NCBI GenBank assembly: GCA_001897355.1
Contig: MKST01000007.1
Location: 248,228-312,227, forward strand
From: Solirubrobacterales bacterium 67-14
Lineage (GTDB): Bacteria; Actinomycetota; Thermoleophilia; Solirubrobacterales; 70-9
DNA length: 64,000 bases
Direction: 5' to 3'
The translations under genes were made by a program, and so were the position numbers. This document shows, in pieces, positions 49,782 through 59,608 of this stretch. Positions within the stretch are counted from its first letter, which is position 1; the number at the start of each line of letters is the position of its first letter. The notes below the pieces were generated by a model. It saw nothing but the letters and a program-made list of their open reading frames with translations, did not search any database and was not told the DNA's origin.

Positions 49782-50056
49782 GACCTCACGGCGCGGAACT
49801 GCCCGAAGGCGGGGTCGGCCCCGCTCAGCTCCAGCGGTCGTTGGCCATGACGCCGTCGCCCTCTTCGGGCTTCGAATTTACTGCGTATCGCGACACTTGC
49901 TGCTCCCTTTTCGAAGACTGGGTCTCTACCTTCCCCGGAATTGACCCGGTCAATCCCGCATCCGTTTCAACGCGATCGAGCAGTATGGGGCAAAACTCAG
50001 AAGCTCATGAGCGCTTTGCGCATGCGGTAAACTTGGCCTGGCAAGGGGGATGTGGG

Positions 50057-52147
50057 TCAGTAGAGCTTTTCGACGGTCAGGCTGCAGCTGATCTTCGAGC
50101 GATTGGGTGTGGTCGGGGCGAGCCGGACACCATTGCATTCGACCCGGGCGGACTGTCCACCTTGGATATTCACTCCTGGATCTTCGTTGCGAGCGAAACC
50201 CTCGCCGCTCGAGGACTGGTCCCGGAACCAGATCCTTGAACCACTCGAGCTGAAAACCGAAACCCTCGAGTTGAGTGACACCTGCTCGCCTTCGGTCCGG
50301 ATCTCGAGGGCGTGGTTTGACTCGGAACTTACGCTGCATACCTGTGCCGTGACCGGACAGGTTGCCTTCGCTTCGCAACCGATGTTGAACCGGCCTTCCG
50401 TTACTTCCGTGCCGATCCACTGCGGGGTTGAGCACTCGGCGAGCGTGCCGTTGGTGAGCGGCGTGGTGGTCACGGTCGGATCACCCGAATCGGGTGGGAA
50501 TTCCGGCGTCGGATCGGGGTCCGGATCCGGGTCCGGCTCGGGCTGAGGACCGCAGTCGTCGTCCACGATCTTGACTTTGCCAAAGTCCCGGCGCGACCTC
50601 TTGCCCGCCACTTTCTTACTCGTCCGCTTGATCACCCGCACCCGCGCCGTTTCGCTCGCTTCGCAGATCGAATCGTCGAGGGCCGTGAAAGTGATGGTCG
50701 CGACCATCGAACGGCCGGGCCGGCGGATCTTCAGCTTCGACCGGACCGGTTTCGTCCTGGCGGTGAAGTCGGTTCCGCGTCTCGCGGTCGACTGGATCAC
50801 GCCAACTCGGAAGACGCAGCGGCCGTAGCCGCGCTGGCACTTGAGCTTGACCTTGAGCTTGGCGGTCTCACCCTCCCCCACCGTCCAGTTCCCGACCTTG
50901 GTCGGCTTTATCGCGCGGTGCCCGGCCACCGAAGCCGAGATGCCCCGCTGTGTGGTGGCGGCCGGACTGGACCAGTCATCCTTCATGTGCGGGACGAGTT
51001 GCGACTGGACTTCCTCGTCGGTGCTGGGCTGTCCGGGGACATAATGTTCCTCGCCCGGGTTCGGGTCGTAATGGGTGCCCGGCCGCTGGATGAAGGTGAC
51101 CGGGAATCCGGCGTCCTTCAGCTTCTGGATCTCGCCGGTCACGGTGCCGATCGGATAGGTGGTGTCACCGGTGTGAGCGACATGCACGATCGGGAATTTC
51201 CAGGCGGCCGCCGCGATCGAGTCGCCGGCCGATGATTCAGTGTCGCGAAACGGCGCGGTATTGATCGCCAGCAGGCCGGCGAACGAGTTCGCGTTGTAGA
51301 AGGCCGTGCGGTACGAGAGGTCGCCTCCCGACGAGTAGCCGCCGATCACGACCCGGCGCGGGTCGATCTGGAACCGGGCGATCGCATCGGCGACCGCGGT
51401 CCGGACCCGGCGCGGCCCGCTGCTCATGCTCCAGCACTTACGCTCGGCCCCGTCCGGGGCGATCGCGATGTAGTTCATGTCGTCGTAGTAGTCCCCGACC
51501 ACCCAGAGGTCGCCTTCGCTTTGACCGCCACAGCCGTGTAGCCAGACCAGCAGACGGGTCGGCGTGTCTGCGTTGTAGTCGGTTGGCACGAAAGCCCAGT
51601 AATGACCGAGCGCATCGTCGATCTGGAACGGCTGCTCACGGGCCGGGATGCTCACCGGGGCGCAGTTCGGCGTGTCACAGGGTGGCGGCACCGGCTGGTC
51701 ACGGCCCGAACCGGTGCCGGGATCGCCCGCCGGGACCACGAGTTTGCCCACACGGCGGCAGTTGTTACCCTCACGCCGCTCGCGGACCTTCTTGCCCGGA
51801 TCGACGCAGACCCGCAATCCGTAGCTTCCGGCCGACAGCTTGCTGGTGGCGGCCCGGAACCGGATGACCTTCTTCCCGGAACGGCGCCGGGCAGGTACGG
51901 CGACCTTCTGCAGGAGCACCCCGCGGCCCGCCCGCTGGGCACGCAGTACGACGGCCGTGGCACCTGTCTTTCCCCGGTGGCGAACGGTGGCCCAGCCGGC
52001 GACGCCGGTGCTCGTGGCATGGACCTTGCCGGCGGGGACCGACAGGTCGGGAGCCACCTTGGCCGATGCGCCGGGAGCGAGGCAGGCGAGCAGCAGCGGG
52101 CCGGTGAAGAGGAAAACCAGCGAGCGAAGGACGGACGATGTGCGCAT
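50057..52147 (-). CDS. secreted PHB-depolymerase/feruloyl-esterase-like hydrolase with Calx-beta-like domain
   Basis: 'TRLLVWLHGCGGQSEGD', nucleophile elbow 'VVIGGYSSGGDLS', 'QRPGTHYDPNPGEEHY'; CARDB-like N-term. Confidence 0.78.
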   Translation of the reverse strand: MRTSSVLRSLVFLFTGPLLLACLAPGASAKVAPDLSVPAGKVHATSTGVAGWATVRHRGKTGATAVVLRAQRAGRGVLLQKVAVPARRRSGKKVIRFRAATSKLSAGSYGLRVCVDPGKKVRERREGNNCRRVGKLVVPAGDPGTGSGRDQPVPPPCDTPNCAPVSIPAREQPFQIDDALGHYWAFVPTDYNADTPTRLLVWLHGCGGQSEGDLWVVGDYYDDMNYIAIAPDGAERKCWSMSSGPRRVRTAVADAIARFQIDPRRVVIGGYSSGGDLSYRTAFYNANSFAGLLAINTAPFRDTESSAGDSIAAAAWKFPIVHVAHTGDTTYPIGTVTGEIQKLKDAGFPVTFIQRPGTHYDPNPGEEHYVPGQPSTDEEVQSQLVPHMKDDWSSPAATTQRGISASVAGHRAIKPTKVGNWTVGEGETAKLKVKLKCQRGYGRCVFRVGVIQSTARRGTDFTARTKPVRSKLKIRRPGRSMVATITFTALDDSICEASETARVRVIKRTSKKVAGKRSRRDFGKVKIVDDDCGPQPEPDPDPDPDPTPEFPPDSGDPTVTTTPLTNGTLAECSTPQWIGTEVTEGRFNIGCEAKATCPVTAQVCSVSSESNHALEIRTEGEQVSLNSRVSVFSSSGSRIWFRDQSSSGEGFARNEDPGVNIQGGQSARVECNGVRLAPTTPNRSKISCSLTVEKLY

Positions 52148-52269
52148 GGACGGACCTCGGTGGTGGTCGGGCCGGCTCCGGGGATCGGTGCCGGCGGTCG
52201 ATTGTTGCAAGGGAATGTCGCAGGGGCCGGATGAAGCGACCATGAAGGGCGGGTAGCCTGGGCCGCCGG

Positions 52270-53556
52270 TCATCCCTCGGCCAGGGGAATGCTCAGCCGG
52301 AAGCAGGCGCCAGGCTCGTCCTCGGCGGCCGGCAGGATCTCCAGGCTTCCGTCATGTGCCTCGGCGACCAGCCGCGCGATCGGCAGGCCGAGACCGGAGC
52401 CGCCCGCGGTGCCGCTGGCCCGGTGGAAACGGTCGAAGATCGCCACCCGCTGGGCTGGTGGCACCCCGGGGCCGCGGTCACGCACCTCGACCGTCGCCAC
52501 GCCCTCGCGGAGCGTCAGGGCGATGTCGATCTCGCCACCGACCGCGCCGTAGCGGATCGCGTTCTCGATCAGGTTGGCGACCGCGCGCGCGAGCAGCCGG
52601 TCGTCCGCCAGGACGACCGCTTCGCCGGCCGCCGACAGCCGCAGCTCCGCACCGGCGGCCTCGGCGCTCTCGCGGTACTCGTCGACCAGCCGTTCCAGTA
52701 GCAGGTCGAATCGCAGCGGTTCGCGCTCGAACCCGCCACGTCGGGAGTCGAGCCGAGCCAGCTCGAGCATGTCGGCGATCGTCCCCGAGGCGCGTTCGGC
52801 CGCCTGCTCGATCGCCCGCAGCGCCCCGACCGGGGCCTCCGGCGGAGGCGATGCGCCGATCTCGCGGAGCGCCTGCTCGGCCCGCGCCCGGATCACCGCG
52901 ACCGGCGTTCGCAGCTCATGGGCGGCGTCGGCCAGGAACGCCTCCTCGCGGTTCGCGACCACGGTCGCGGGACGGAGCGCCCGGCCGACCAGCAACCACC
53001 CGACCACGACCGTGACCAGCCAAATGACCAGCGCGGCCCCCGCCACCCAGAGCGAGGTAGACAGGTCGTCGGTGGCCTCCGCGAGCGGCTCGACCGCGGC
53101 GATCGCGGCGATCACGCTGTCGGTCCCTTCGACCGGGCTCACGGCCACGCGCACACGCTGGCCTCCGGTCCGGTCGGTGGCCAGCTGCAGCTGTCCGCCC
53201 TTGCGGACCCGCTCGTAGGCCCGGCGGGCAGCGGGCGGATCGAGCAGGTCGTCGGCGCCGGCGATGATCCGGCCGCGGGGATCGATCACCGCGACCGGTG
53301 CACCTGGCCGCCGGGCCGGCCCGAAGTAGCCGTCCGGCTGGCGATCCACCACCAGGTGGCTGGGGTCACCCTCCGGGTAGGCGAAGCCGCTGGCCGAGAG
53401 CGCGGTCCGCTCGACCAGACGGTCCTGCCGTTCCTGCCGCCGGTCCCCCGCCTCGATCACGAACAAGACGACCAGCACCAGCAGAACCACAACGGTGACC
53501 GCCGCGTAGGAGGCGGTCAGTCGCCGCCGCAGCCGACCCAGCTCGGTTGCGGTCAC
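52270..53556 (-). CDS. sensor histidine kinase
   Basis: HisKA 'FLADAAHELRTPVAVIRARAEQAL', 'NLIENAIRYG', 'VEVRDRGPGVPP', 'GGSGLGLPIARLVAEAHDG'. Confidence 0.95.
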   Translation of the reverse strand: MTATELGRLRRRLTASYAAVTVVVLLVLVVLFVIEAGDRRQERQDRLVERTALSASGFAYPEGDPSHLVVDRQPDGYFGPARRPGAPVAVIDPRGRIIAGADDLLDPPAARRAYERVRKGGQLQLATDRTGGQRVRVAVSPVEGTDSVIAAIAAVEPLAEATDDLSTSLWVAGAALVIWLVTVVVGWLLVGRALRPATVVANREEAFLADAAHELRTPVAVIRARAEQALREIGASPPPEAPVGALRAIEQAAERASGTIADMLELARLDSRRGGFEREPLRFDLLLERLVDEYRESAEAAGAELRLSAAGEAVVLADDRLLARAVANLIENAIRYGAVGGEIDIALTLREGVATVEVRDRGPGVPPAQRVAIFDRFHRASGTAGGSGLGLPIARLVAEAHDGSLEILPAAEDEPGACFRLSIPLAEG

Positions 53557-54215
53557 GAGCCGTCCACCAGCCGGTAGCCGGCCCCACGCACCGTCTCGAT
53601 CACCGTGGCGCCCAGCTTGCGGCGGAGCGCCGCGACGTGGACGTCGATCACGTTCGACCCTGGTTCATAGGCGGTATCCCAGCAGTGCTCGAGGATGTCG
53701 AACCGGTCCACGACCTCCCCCGCCCGGTCGGCCAGGAAGGCGAGTAGCGCAAACTCCTTGGTGGTGAGCGGAACGATCACCCCGTCACGGCGGACCCGGC
53801 GGCTGGCTGGTTCGATCTGGAGCTGTCCCAGCTCGATCACGTCGCGCCGGCGGACCGGCCGGCGTCGCAGCAGCGCGTGGACCCGCGCAACCAGCTCCTC
53901 GGTCGCGAAGGGCTTGGTCAGGTAGTCGTCGGCGCCGACGCCGAAACCGTCGATCACGTCGCCCGTCTCGTCCATCGCACTCAGCATCAGGATCGGCGTC
54001 TCGACGCCGGCGCGACGCCATGACCCGCAGAGCTCGCCGCCCTCGCCGTCGGGCAGACGGCGGTCGAGGACGATCGCGTCGTAGGGATGGAGATCGGCGT
54101 GGAAGCGCGCCTCGGCGACCGTCCCGGCGACATCGACCCCGAACGCATCCGAGCGCAGCCGCTCGGCAACCGCGATCGCCAGTTCCTCCTCATCCTCGAC
54201 CACGAGGATCCGCAT
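53553..54215 (-). CDS. OmpR-family response regulator
   Basis: 'MRILVVEDEEELAIAVAERL', 'AIVLDRRLPDGEG', 'GADDYLTKPF', winged HTH 'LTTKEFALLAFLADRAGEVVDRFDILEHCWD'; 4-nt overlap with the kinase. Confidence 0.95.
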   Translation of the reverse strand: MRILVVEDEEELAIAVAERLRSDAFGVDVAGTVAEARFHADLHPYDAIVLDRRLPDGEGGELCGSWRRAGVETPILMLSAMDETGDVIDGFGVGADDYLTKPFATEELVARVHALLRRRPVRRRDVIELGQLQIEPASRRVRRDGVIVPLTTKEFALLAFLADRAGEVVDRFDILEHCWDTAYEPGSNVIDVHVAALRRKLGATVIETVRGAGYRLVDGS

Positions 54216-54260
54216 CCTCCGAGCATATCCGCGCCTTCCCGCGTCGAGCATGGTCCCGGG

Positions 54261-55967
54261 TCAGCGGTCCGGTGCGGCGGCGGCCAGCAGCAAGATCGAG
54301 CTCGCCGCGTAGTCGAGCGCCGGTTCGGAGGTGACGTAGTCGGCGACCCGGTCCTCGTAGGCGAAGCCGGCTGTGTCGAACCGACCCGGACGGAAGGTCC
54401 CGACCTCCTGCCCTCGGATGTCGGCGAGTGGCGCCGGGCCGCCGACCACCGCGCCGGCCGGCCGGCCCGGCCCGCGGAGCGAGAGCCAGTGGTGGATACG
54501 GCGGGGCGGCCGCGGTCCAAAACCGGCGACGAAGCTGGCACCCCACGGATTGCGGCCGAGTAGCCAGTCGCGAGCGTGGGCCGCGACCTTGCGGTGGCCG
54601 GCTCCCCCCTTCGCGCGCGCCGCGAGTGCCGCCAGTACGCCTCCGCCGGCGTTCTCCGCCGTCTGCCCCCAGGTGAACGCTCCGGGCGTACCGAAGACGC
54701 CACGCCGGGCCTGGTCGCGAGCGGCCCGAGCCTGGCCCAGCAGTGCCCGGCAGCCGGCCGCCCGGGCCGCGACGACGGATTCGCCGGACCCGCTCGGCAA
54801 GTCACAGAGCAGCCAGGCGGCGATACCGCCGAGCGAGTCCCAGCCCAGACGACCGTCGGGCTCGATCGAAGCCAGGAAGCTGACGGCGTCGTCGAGCAGA
54901 GCCGGATCGCCGGTAACGCGGTAGAGAGCCGCAGCCCCGGCGGCCAACGCTTGCTCGCCGCTGTAGCCGACATAGAAGTCACCGACGGGGTCGGGCAACT
55001 GGGGTGCAGGGCCGCCGACCGCCCGCCCTGCCGCATACCAGTCGCCCGCCTGGTTGAGCAGGTCGTCCCGGTGCTCGCCTTCCGCTCGCGCGGCGGCCAG
55101 GCCGAGGGCCAGTGCGACCACGCCGCCCAGGTCGCCGCCCATGTTCGGGTAGGCGAGCCGGGTTCCGATCCCGGGTAGGCCCGAGCCGTCATCGTCCGCG
55201 GGATCGCGAAATCCCAACTCGTGGTCGCGGGCGTCACCGACCTGGGCGATGAACAGGTCGGGGGCCGGATGGGTCTTCAGCAGGTAGCGGATGCCCACGT
55301 CGGCGCGATCCCACAGGGCCTGCGCCTCGGCGGGGTCGAGCGTCGCCGCCAGCTGGAGCGCGGCCGCGGCGTAGGCGGTCGTGTTGGTGAACTTGAGCAT
55401 GTCGCCGGCGTCCATCCAGCCGCCGGTGAGATCGAATTTCTGGCCGGCGTGGAGACCGCCCGCGACCATGGCGTCGTTCAGGTGGGCCGGGCCGTGTGCT
55501 GGCGAGGACTCATTCCCGTCGGCGTTGGCCTCGAAGAAGCGCAGGATCGTCCTGATCGGAGCCCGCTCCGGCCTCCGTTTCACGACCCAAGCCCGGGAAT
55601 GCAGGCGGCCCACCCAGAGCCGGTAGCGTCCTGGCCTGCGGACCGCCGAAAGGTCGGCGATCGCCGCTCGCCGCCAAGGCGCCGGGCTGCCGGCCGCTCG
55701 CCGCAACCGACCTCGCAGGACGGTCCGGCCACGACGATTGGTGACGGTGAACCTCCACCCCCGCAGGTCGCGGCGTGATCCGATCACGGCTTGTTTCGCG
55801 TCCCGAGGAGCGCTCGGCCCGCCGACCCGGATCATGTCCGGCGGCTTTGCCGCAACCGCCGCGGCCGGCAGGGATGCGGCCGCAGCCGGGACCAGGGCCG
55901 CCGCGACGAGTACCCCGAGAGCGAGGGTGAAGCGAAGCGCAGAGGCGGACATCGGTTCGGACATCAT
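54261..55967 (-). CDS. secreted GH9-family glycosidase (CelD-N-like Ig domain)
   Basis: 'LTGGWMDAGDMLKFTNTTAYAAAALQLA' (GWxDAGD), 'DWLLGRNPWGASFVAGFGPRPPRRIHHWLS'. Confidence 0.87.
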   Translation of the reverse strand: MMSEPMSASALRFTLALGVLVAAALVPAAAASLPAAAVAAKPPDMIRVGGPSAPRDAKQAVIGSRRDLRGWRFTVTNRRGRTVLRGRLRRAAGSPAPWRRAAIADLSAVRRPGRYRLWVGRLHSRAWVVKRRPERAPIRTILRFFEANADGNESSPAHGPAHLNDAMVAGGLHAGQKFDLTGGWMDAGDMLKFTNTTAYAAAALQLAATLDPAEAQALWDRADVGIRYLLKTHPAPDLFIAQVGDARDHELGFRDPADDDGSGLPGIGTRLAYPNMGGDLGGVVALALGLAAARAEGEHRDDLLNQAGDWYAAGRAVGGPAPQLPDPVGDFYVGYSGEQALAAGAAALYRVTGDPALLDDAVSFLASIEPDGRLGWDSLGGIAAWLLCDLPSGSGESVVAARAAGCRALLGQARAARDQARRGVFGTPGAFTWGQTAENAGGGVLAALAARAKGGAGHRKVAAHARDWLLGRNPWGASFVAGFGPRPPRRIHHWLSLRGPGRPAGAVVGGPAPLADIRGQEVGTFRPGRFDTAGFAYEDRVADYVTSEPALDYAASSILLLAAAAPDR

Positions 55968-56038
55968 CTGCTCCTGGGACGGAAACGGGATACCGGAAGC
56001 CTCCCGCCGGGCAGATGAAGTCAGGGTGAAGCGGCGGG

Positions 56039-56659
56039 CTACCCGCTGGTGACCGGGTCGAGCCCCTCGTCGGCGAGGACCTTCCGCACCTGCTCGTCCG
56101 CTTCGATCCGCTTCAGGTACGCGGCCAGGTTCGGTTTGAGCTCGACCTTGAGGTTCGTCGCCCAGCGCAGGGTGATGTACATGTACGCGTCGGCCGGTGA
56201 ACGGAACCCGGCCAGCCACTCGCGGTCGGCGAGCCGCTGCTCGGCGAACTCGAGGGTCCGCTCGATGTTGGCGATCGCCGCGTCGCGGACCGGCGCCTCG
56301 CAATCCCCACTCCCGCCGTAGCGACCCGAGTTGAAGAGCGGCTTGAAGACCGGATGAAGGTCCGAGCTCACGTAGGAGATCCAGCGGTTCGCCTCAGCTC
56401 TCTGCTCTACCGAACCGTCGCCGAAAAGTCCGCTGTCCGGGTTCTTGTCACCGATGTACCCATAGATCGCCGGGTTCTGGGTCAGGACGAAATCGCCATC
56501 GACCAGGGTCGGCACGACCCCGGCAGGATTGAGTTCCAGGTACTCCGGAGTCTGTTTGAACTCCCTCGTTATGAGTTTCACTTCATAAGGGCCGCCGGCC
56601 CACTCGAGGACGATGTGATCAGAGGTAGAGCAGGCACCAGGCTGGCAGAAAAGCTTCAT
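56039..56659 (-). CDS. glutathione S-transferase family protein
   Basis: 'MKLFCQPGACSTSDHIVLEWAGGPYEVKLI...YLELNPAGVVPTLVDGDFVLTQNPAIYGYI'. Confidence 0.92.
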   Translation of the reverse strand: MKLFCQPGACSTSDHIVLEWAGGPYEVKLITREFKQTPEYLELNPAGVVPTLVDGDFVLTQNPAIYGYIGDKNPDSGLFGDGSVEQRAEANRWISYVSSDLHPVFKPLFNSGRYGGSGDCEAPVRDAAIANIERTLEFAEQRLADREWLAGFRSPADAYMYITLRWATNLKVELKPNLAAYLKRIEADEQVRKVLADEGLDPVTSG

Positions 56660-56703
56660 CGCGCCATCGTATAGAGCGCTCCCCGTCGGGTTGGATTGCC
56701 CGC

Positions 56704-57288
56704 TCAGCCGACGAGTACACCTGCCTCCCGGGCCGGGGCGGCGTAGGCGGCGGCGAGAGTCGCCACCGTCTCGTGAGCGTTCAGCCCGCTCGGGTTGGGG
56801 ACCACCCAGAGCGCAGCGCCAGACCAGCGGGCCGCGTCCAGGGTGTCCGGCTGCCGACCGAGCACGGCGGTCCGATCGTCGAAGGCCTGACGGTAGGCGG
56901 TGATGCCGGCGATCGCGACCACAGCCGGCTGATGCTCGGCCACGAACCGCAGGAGCTCCTCCCCGCCGGAACGCAGCTCCTCGTGGGAGAGCTCGCTGGC
57001 CCGGGCAGTGGCCCGCCGCACCAGGTTGGTGATCCCGATCCCCCGGCTGACCAGGGCCGCCCGGTCGGCATCGGTCATCCCGGCCACCCGGTCGACCTCA
57101 TGCTCGGTGATCCCGGCCTGCGCGAGCGCCTGATAGAAGCGGTTGGTCGGATGGGCGAAGTGGGTCTGCACCGCCGCCGTCCAGAGGCCCGGGTTGATGC
57201 CGACGAAGAGCAACTTGAGATCGGGGCCGACCAGGTCATCGACTTCCTCGTCCCGGTACGCCTCCAGCTCGGCCTGGGTGAATCGCAT
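56704..57288 (-). CDS. mug: mismatch-specific (G:U/T) DNA glycosylase
   Basis: 'KLLFVGINPGLWTAAVQTHFAHPTNRFYQALAQAGI', 'GIGITNLVRRATARASEL', 'VVPNPSGLNAH'. Confidence 0.92.
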   Translation of the reverse strand: MRFTQAELEAYRDEEVDDLVGPDLKLLFVGINPGLWTAAVQTHFAHPTNRFYQALAQAGITEHEVDRVAGMTDADRAALVSRGIGITNLVRRATARASELSHEELRSGGEELLRFVAEHQPAVVAIAGITAYRQAFDDRTAVLGRQPDTLDAARWSGAALWVVPNPSGLNAHETVATLAAAYAAPAREAGVLVG

Positions 57289-57316
57289 GCCGAGGATCCT
57301 GTCAGGATGGACGGGG

Positions 57317-58111
57317 ATGAGGTCGTTCTGGATGCTCCTGACCATCGCGCTTTTCGCGTTGGCGCCGGGTGCGGAGGCCAGCTATCCCCGCCATACCGGC
57401 ATCGTCGCAACCACCTTCTGGGTCGGCGAGGTGTTCGACCCGCGCCTGCCCGACGGCAGTCAGGTCTGCTCCACTTATGACAGCCAGTGGGCCTACCACT
57501 GGTCGGGCATCTCGCGCGGTCGGGTTCCGGCCCGGGCCAAGGGCTGCCCGGGGGCGCGTTACGGCGGCTGCGACGGGATCGCCAACCGCCGCCGCGGGAC
57601 CTGCCGGACCGAACGGCGCACGGCCCGCAACGGCTTCTTCCCGAGCCGGGTGCCGAGGCCCCGTGAGAACCCCTTCTATCTGGATCTCCCCTATGACGAC
57701 CTCAACGACCCGATCGGTTTCGCCCGTCGATGCCGGGTGATCCCGTGGGCCGGCCGTCCCAGGTACCGCGGCCATTGCCGCGACCGCTCCTTCTCGTACA
57801 TGAAGGATCGCTGGGTGGCGATCACCGGCCCAAACGGACGCACCTGCTACGGCCAGATCGAGGATGCCGGCCCTTCCCACGGCAAGCTCTACCACGACGC
57901 CCGCTACGTCTTCGGCAGACGCGACGCGCGGCCCCGGCAGAAGCGCTTCAACAACGCGGGCATGGACGTCTCCCCCGCCTTGAACGGCTGCCTCGGCTTC
58001 GCCGAACTGAACGGCCAACGAGACCGCGTCTCGTGGCGCTTCGTCGACCAGGCCGCCGTGCCGCGGGGACCATGGAAGAGGGTCGTCACCCGCTCCGGCG
58101 TGACGCTCTGA
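57317..58111 (+). CDS. secreted hypothetical protein
   Basis: Signal peptide MRSFWMLLTIALFALAPGAEAS; 265 aa, Arg/Cys-rich. Confidence 0.7.
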   Translation: MRSFWMLLTIALFALAPGAEASYPRHTGIVATTFWVGEVFDPRLPDGSQVCSTYDSQWAYHWSGISRGRVPARAKGCPGARYGGCDGIANRRRGTCRTERRTARNGFFPSRVPRPRENPFYLDLPYDDLNDPIGFARRCRVIPWAGRPRYRGHCRDRSFSYMKDRWVAITGPNGRTCYGQIEDAGPSHGKLYHDARYVFGRRDARPRQKRFNNAGMDVSPALNGCLGFAELNGQRDRVSWRFVDQAAVPRGPWKRVVTRSGVTL

Positions 58112-58129
58112 ACCCACGGCCGATCGGCG

Positions 58130-59608
58130 TCAGCGCAGCTTGGCGCAGCGGCCCGCGGCGCTTCGCTTGAAGGCCTTGGCATTCGCGTAGTACTTGAGCT
58201 TCGGCAGGTACGGTCCCATGACCTTGGCCTCGTCGCCCGGGGTCGACGTCAGCTGGATCGCGTGCTTGAAGCTTCGCGAGGGCAGCATGTTCCTGATCTG
58301 GAACCAGCCGAAATCATGGTCCAGGTCGCCATCCCCGCTCTTGCTCCACTGGATCCAGGCCTTGCCGCAGGAGTAGCGCGCGGTCGCTGGACGATCGGCG
58401 GCCCGGCTGACCACGATCGTGTAGTTGCCCTTGCGGTTGGTCGGGATCTGCTCGTCATATGCGCAGTCGGTGACCTTGGTGCTCTGCGGGGCTTCGTTCA
58501 TGCAGAAGCTCGTGTAGCGGACCTGGCCGGTGCCCATCTTCCGGTTGCCCTTCAGCGTCCGGGGCGAGGTCGGGAGCTTGCCCCGGAACACCGCGACCTT
58601 GCCGAAGTGACGATTGAGGGCGGTGCGGACGTACGCGTTGTGGACGTTCGGGAAAAATCCGCCTGAGGCGCCACGGGGCGGCGGTGGCATGACCGCCCCG
58701 GGAGCGTCGTCACCCGTCCAGAGCTGCAGCAGATAGCGCCGGTCGTACTGGCCCCGCCAATCTCCCCGGCGCACGGCCGGGAACCAGGCGGGGACCTCAC
58801 GCGGAACCGACATCAGGCCGCCGAAGACGTTGACTGGGGACGTGAGCTCGTTCGGGTAGCGCATCGCCCGGTAGGTGTCGGTGCTGATCAGCAGCGCGCC
58901 CGGGTCCGGAACCCGTGTGTGGCCGATGGCCTTGGATTCCGAGTCGACGGCGTCGCATAGTGCCTGGCCCTTGAGGACGGTGCCGTCCGCGAGGGTCAAG
59001 GTGGGTTTCGGGAGGCCGACCCCGCCGGTCAGGTTCTTCCCCTTGTCCGGTACGTAGACACGCAGCATCAGGAGGTTTAGTTCATAGGAGTCCGAGCCGA
59101 CCTTCTCGGTGATCGGTCCGGCGTCGGGGATCACGTAAATGGAATTGCGTCGCGACTCGCCGTCGAAGGCCTGCAACGGAAAGCCGGGATTCTTCGCATC
59201 GACGACGTCCACCTTGTAGCCGCGCTTGCGGGCCGTGCGGGCGGCGCCGCGGCGAAACGGATTGACCGAGCCCCGATCCGGATTGATCTGGTAGTCGGCG
59301 AGGCCATCGACCCCGCGGCCGAGGATGTCGTAGGTCTGGATCGCCATGTAGCGCGAGTGCGGGAACCGGCCGCTCAGAGTCAGCTTCGAGCCGGGCGGGC
59401 GGCGGAAGCCCGCGGCCCAGTAGGTGGCGCCGGCATCCGGGTAGGCGATGTTGAAGTCGTTGACCCCGAAAGCACCGTAATTCCAGAAGCAGGTGCTGAA
59501 GCGCCCGTTGACCATGTCTCCTTTGCCCGCCGTCGCCGCCGACGGCAGGGCCGCGACGGCCGCGAGCATGGCCACCGCTACGACGCCGAGTGCGGTTCGG
59601 GCCTTCAT
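58130..59608 (-). CDS. secreted hypothetical protein, tandem paralog B
   Basis: Start at MKARTALGVVAVAMLAAVAALPSAATA; shared 'RGSVNPFR', 'LADGTVLKGQ', 'KVMGPYLPKLKYY' with the next gene. Confidence 0.78.
   Translation of the reverse strand: MKARTALGVVAVAMLAAVAALPSAATAGKGDMVNGRFSTCFWNYGAFGVNDFNIAYPDAGATYWAAGFRRPPGSKLTLSGRFPHSRYMAIQTYDILGRGVDGLADYQINPDRGSVNPFRRGAARTARKRGYKVDVVDAKNPGFPLQAFDGESRRNSIYVIPDAGPITEKVGSDSYELNLLMLRVYVPDKGKNLTGGVGLPKPTLTLADGTVLKGQALCDAVDSESKAIGHTRVPDPGALLISTDTYRAMRYPNELTSPVNVFGGLMSVPREVPAWFPAVRRGDWRGQYDRRYLLQLWTGDDAPGAVMPPPPRGASGGFFPNVHNAYVRTALNRHFGKVAVFRGKLPTSPRTLKGNRKMGTGQVRYTSFCMNEAPQSTKVTDCAYDEQIPTNRKGNYTIVVSRAADRPATARYSCGKAWIQWSKSGDGDLDHDFGWFQIRNMLPSRSFKHAIQLTSTPGDEAKVMGPYLPKLKYYANAKAFKRSAAGRCAKLR

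Noticed and set aside
49806-49830. GCGGGGTCGGCCCCGC hairpin after the P-domain gene
   Set aside because: Terminator-like stem but no T-run and common by chance in high-GC DNA; not called.
49841-50239. 132-aa + strand ORF in the convergent gap
   Set aside because: Half overlaps the 3' end of the esterase gene on the other strand, no RBS, no domain; left unannotated.
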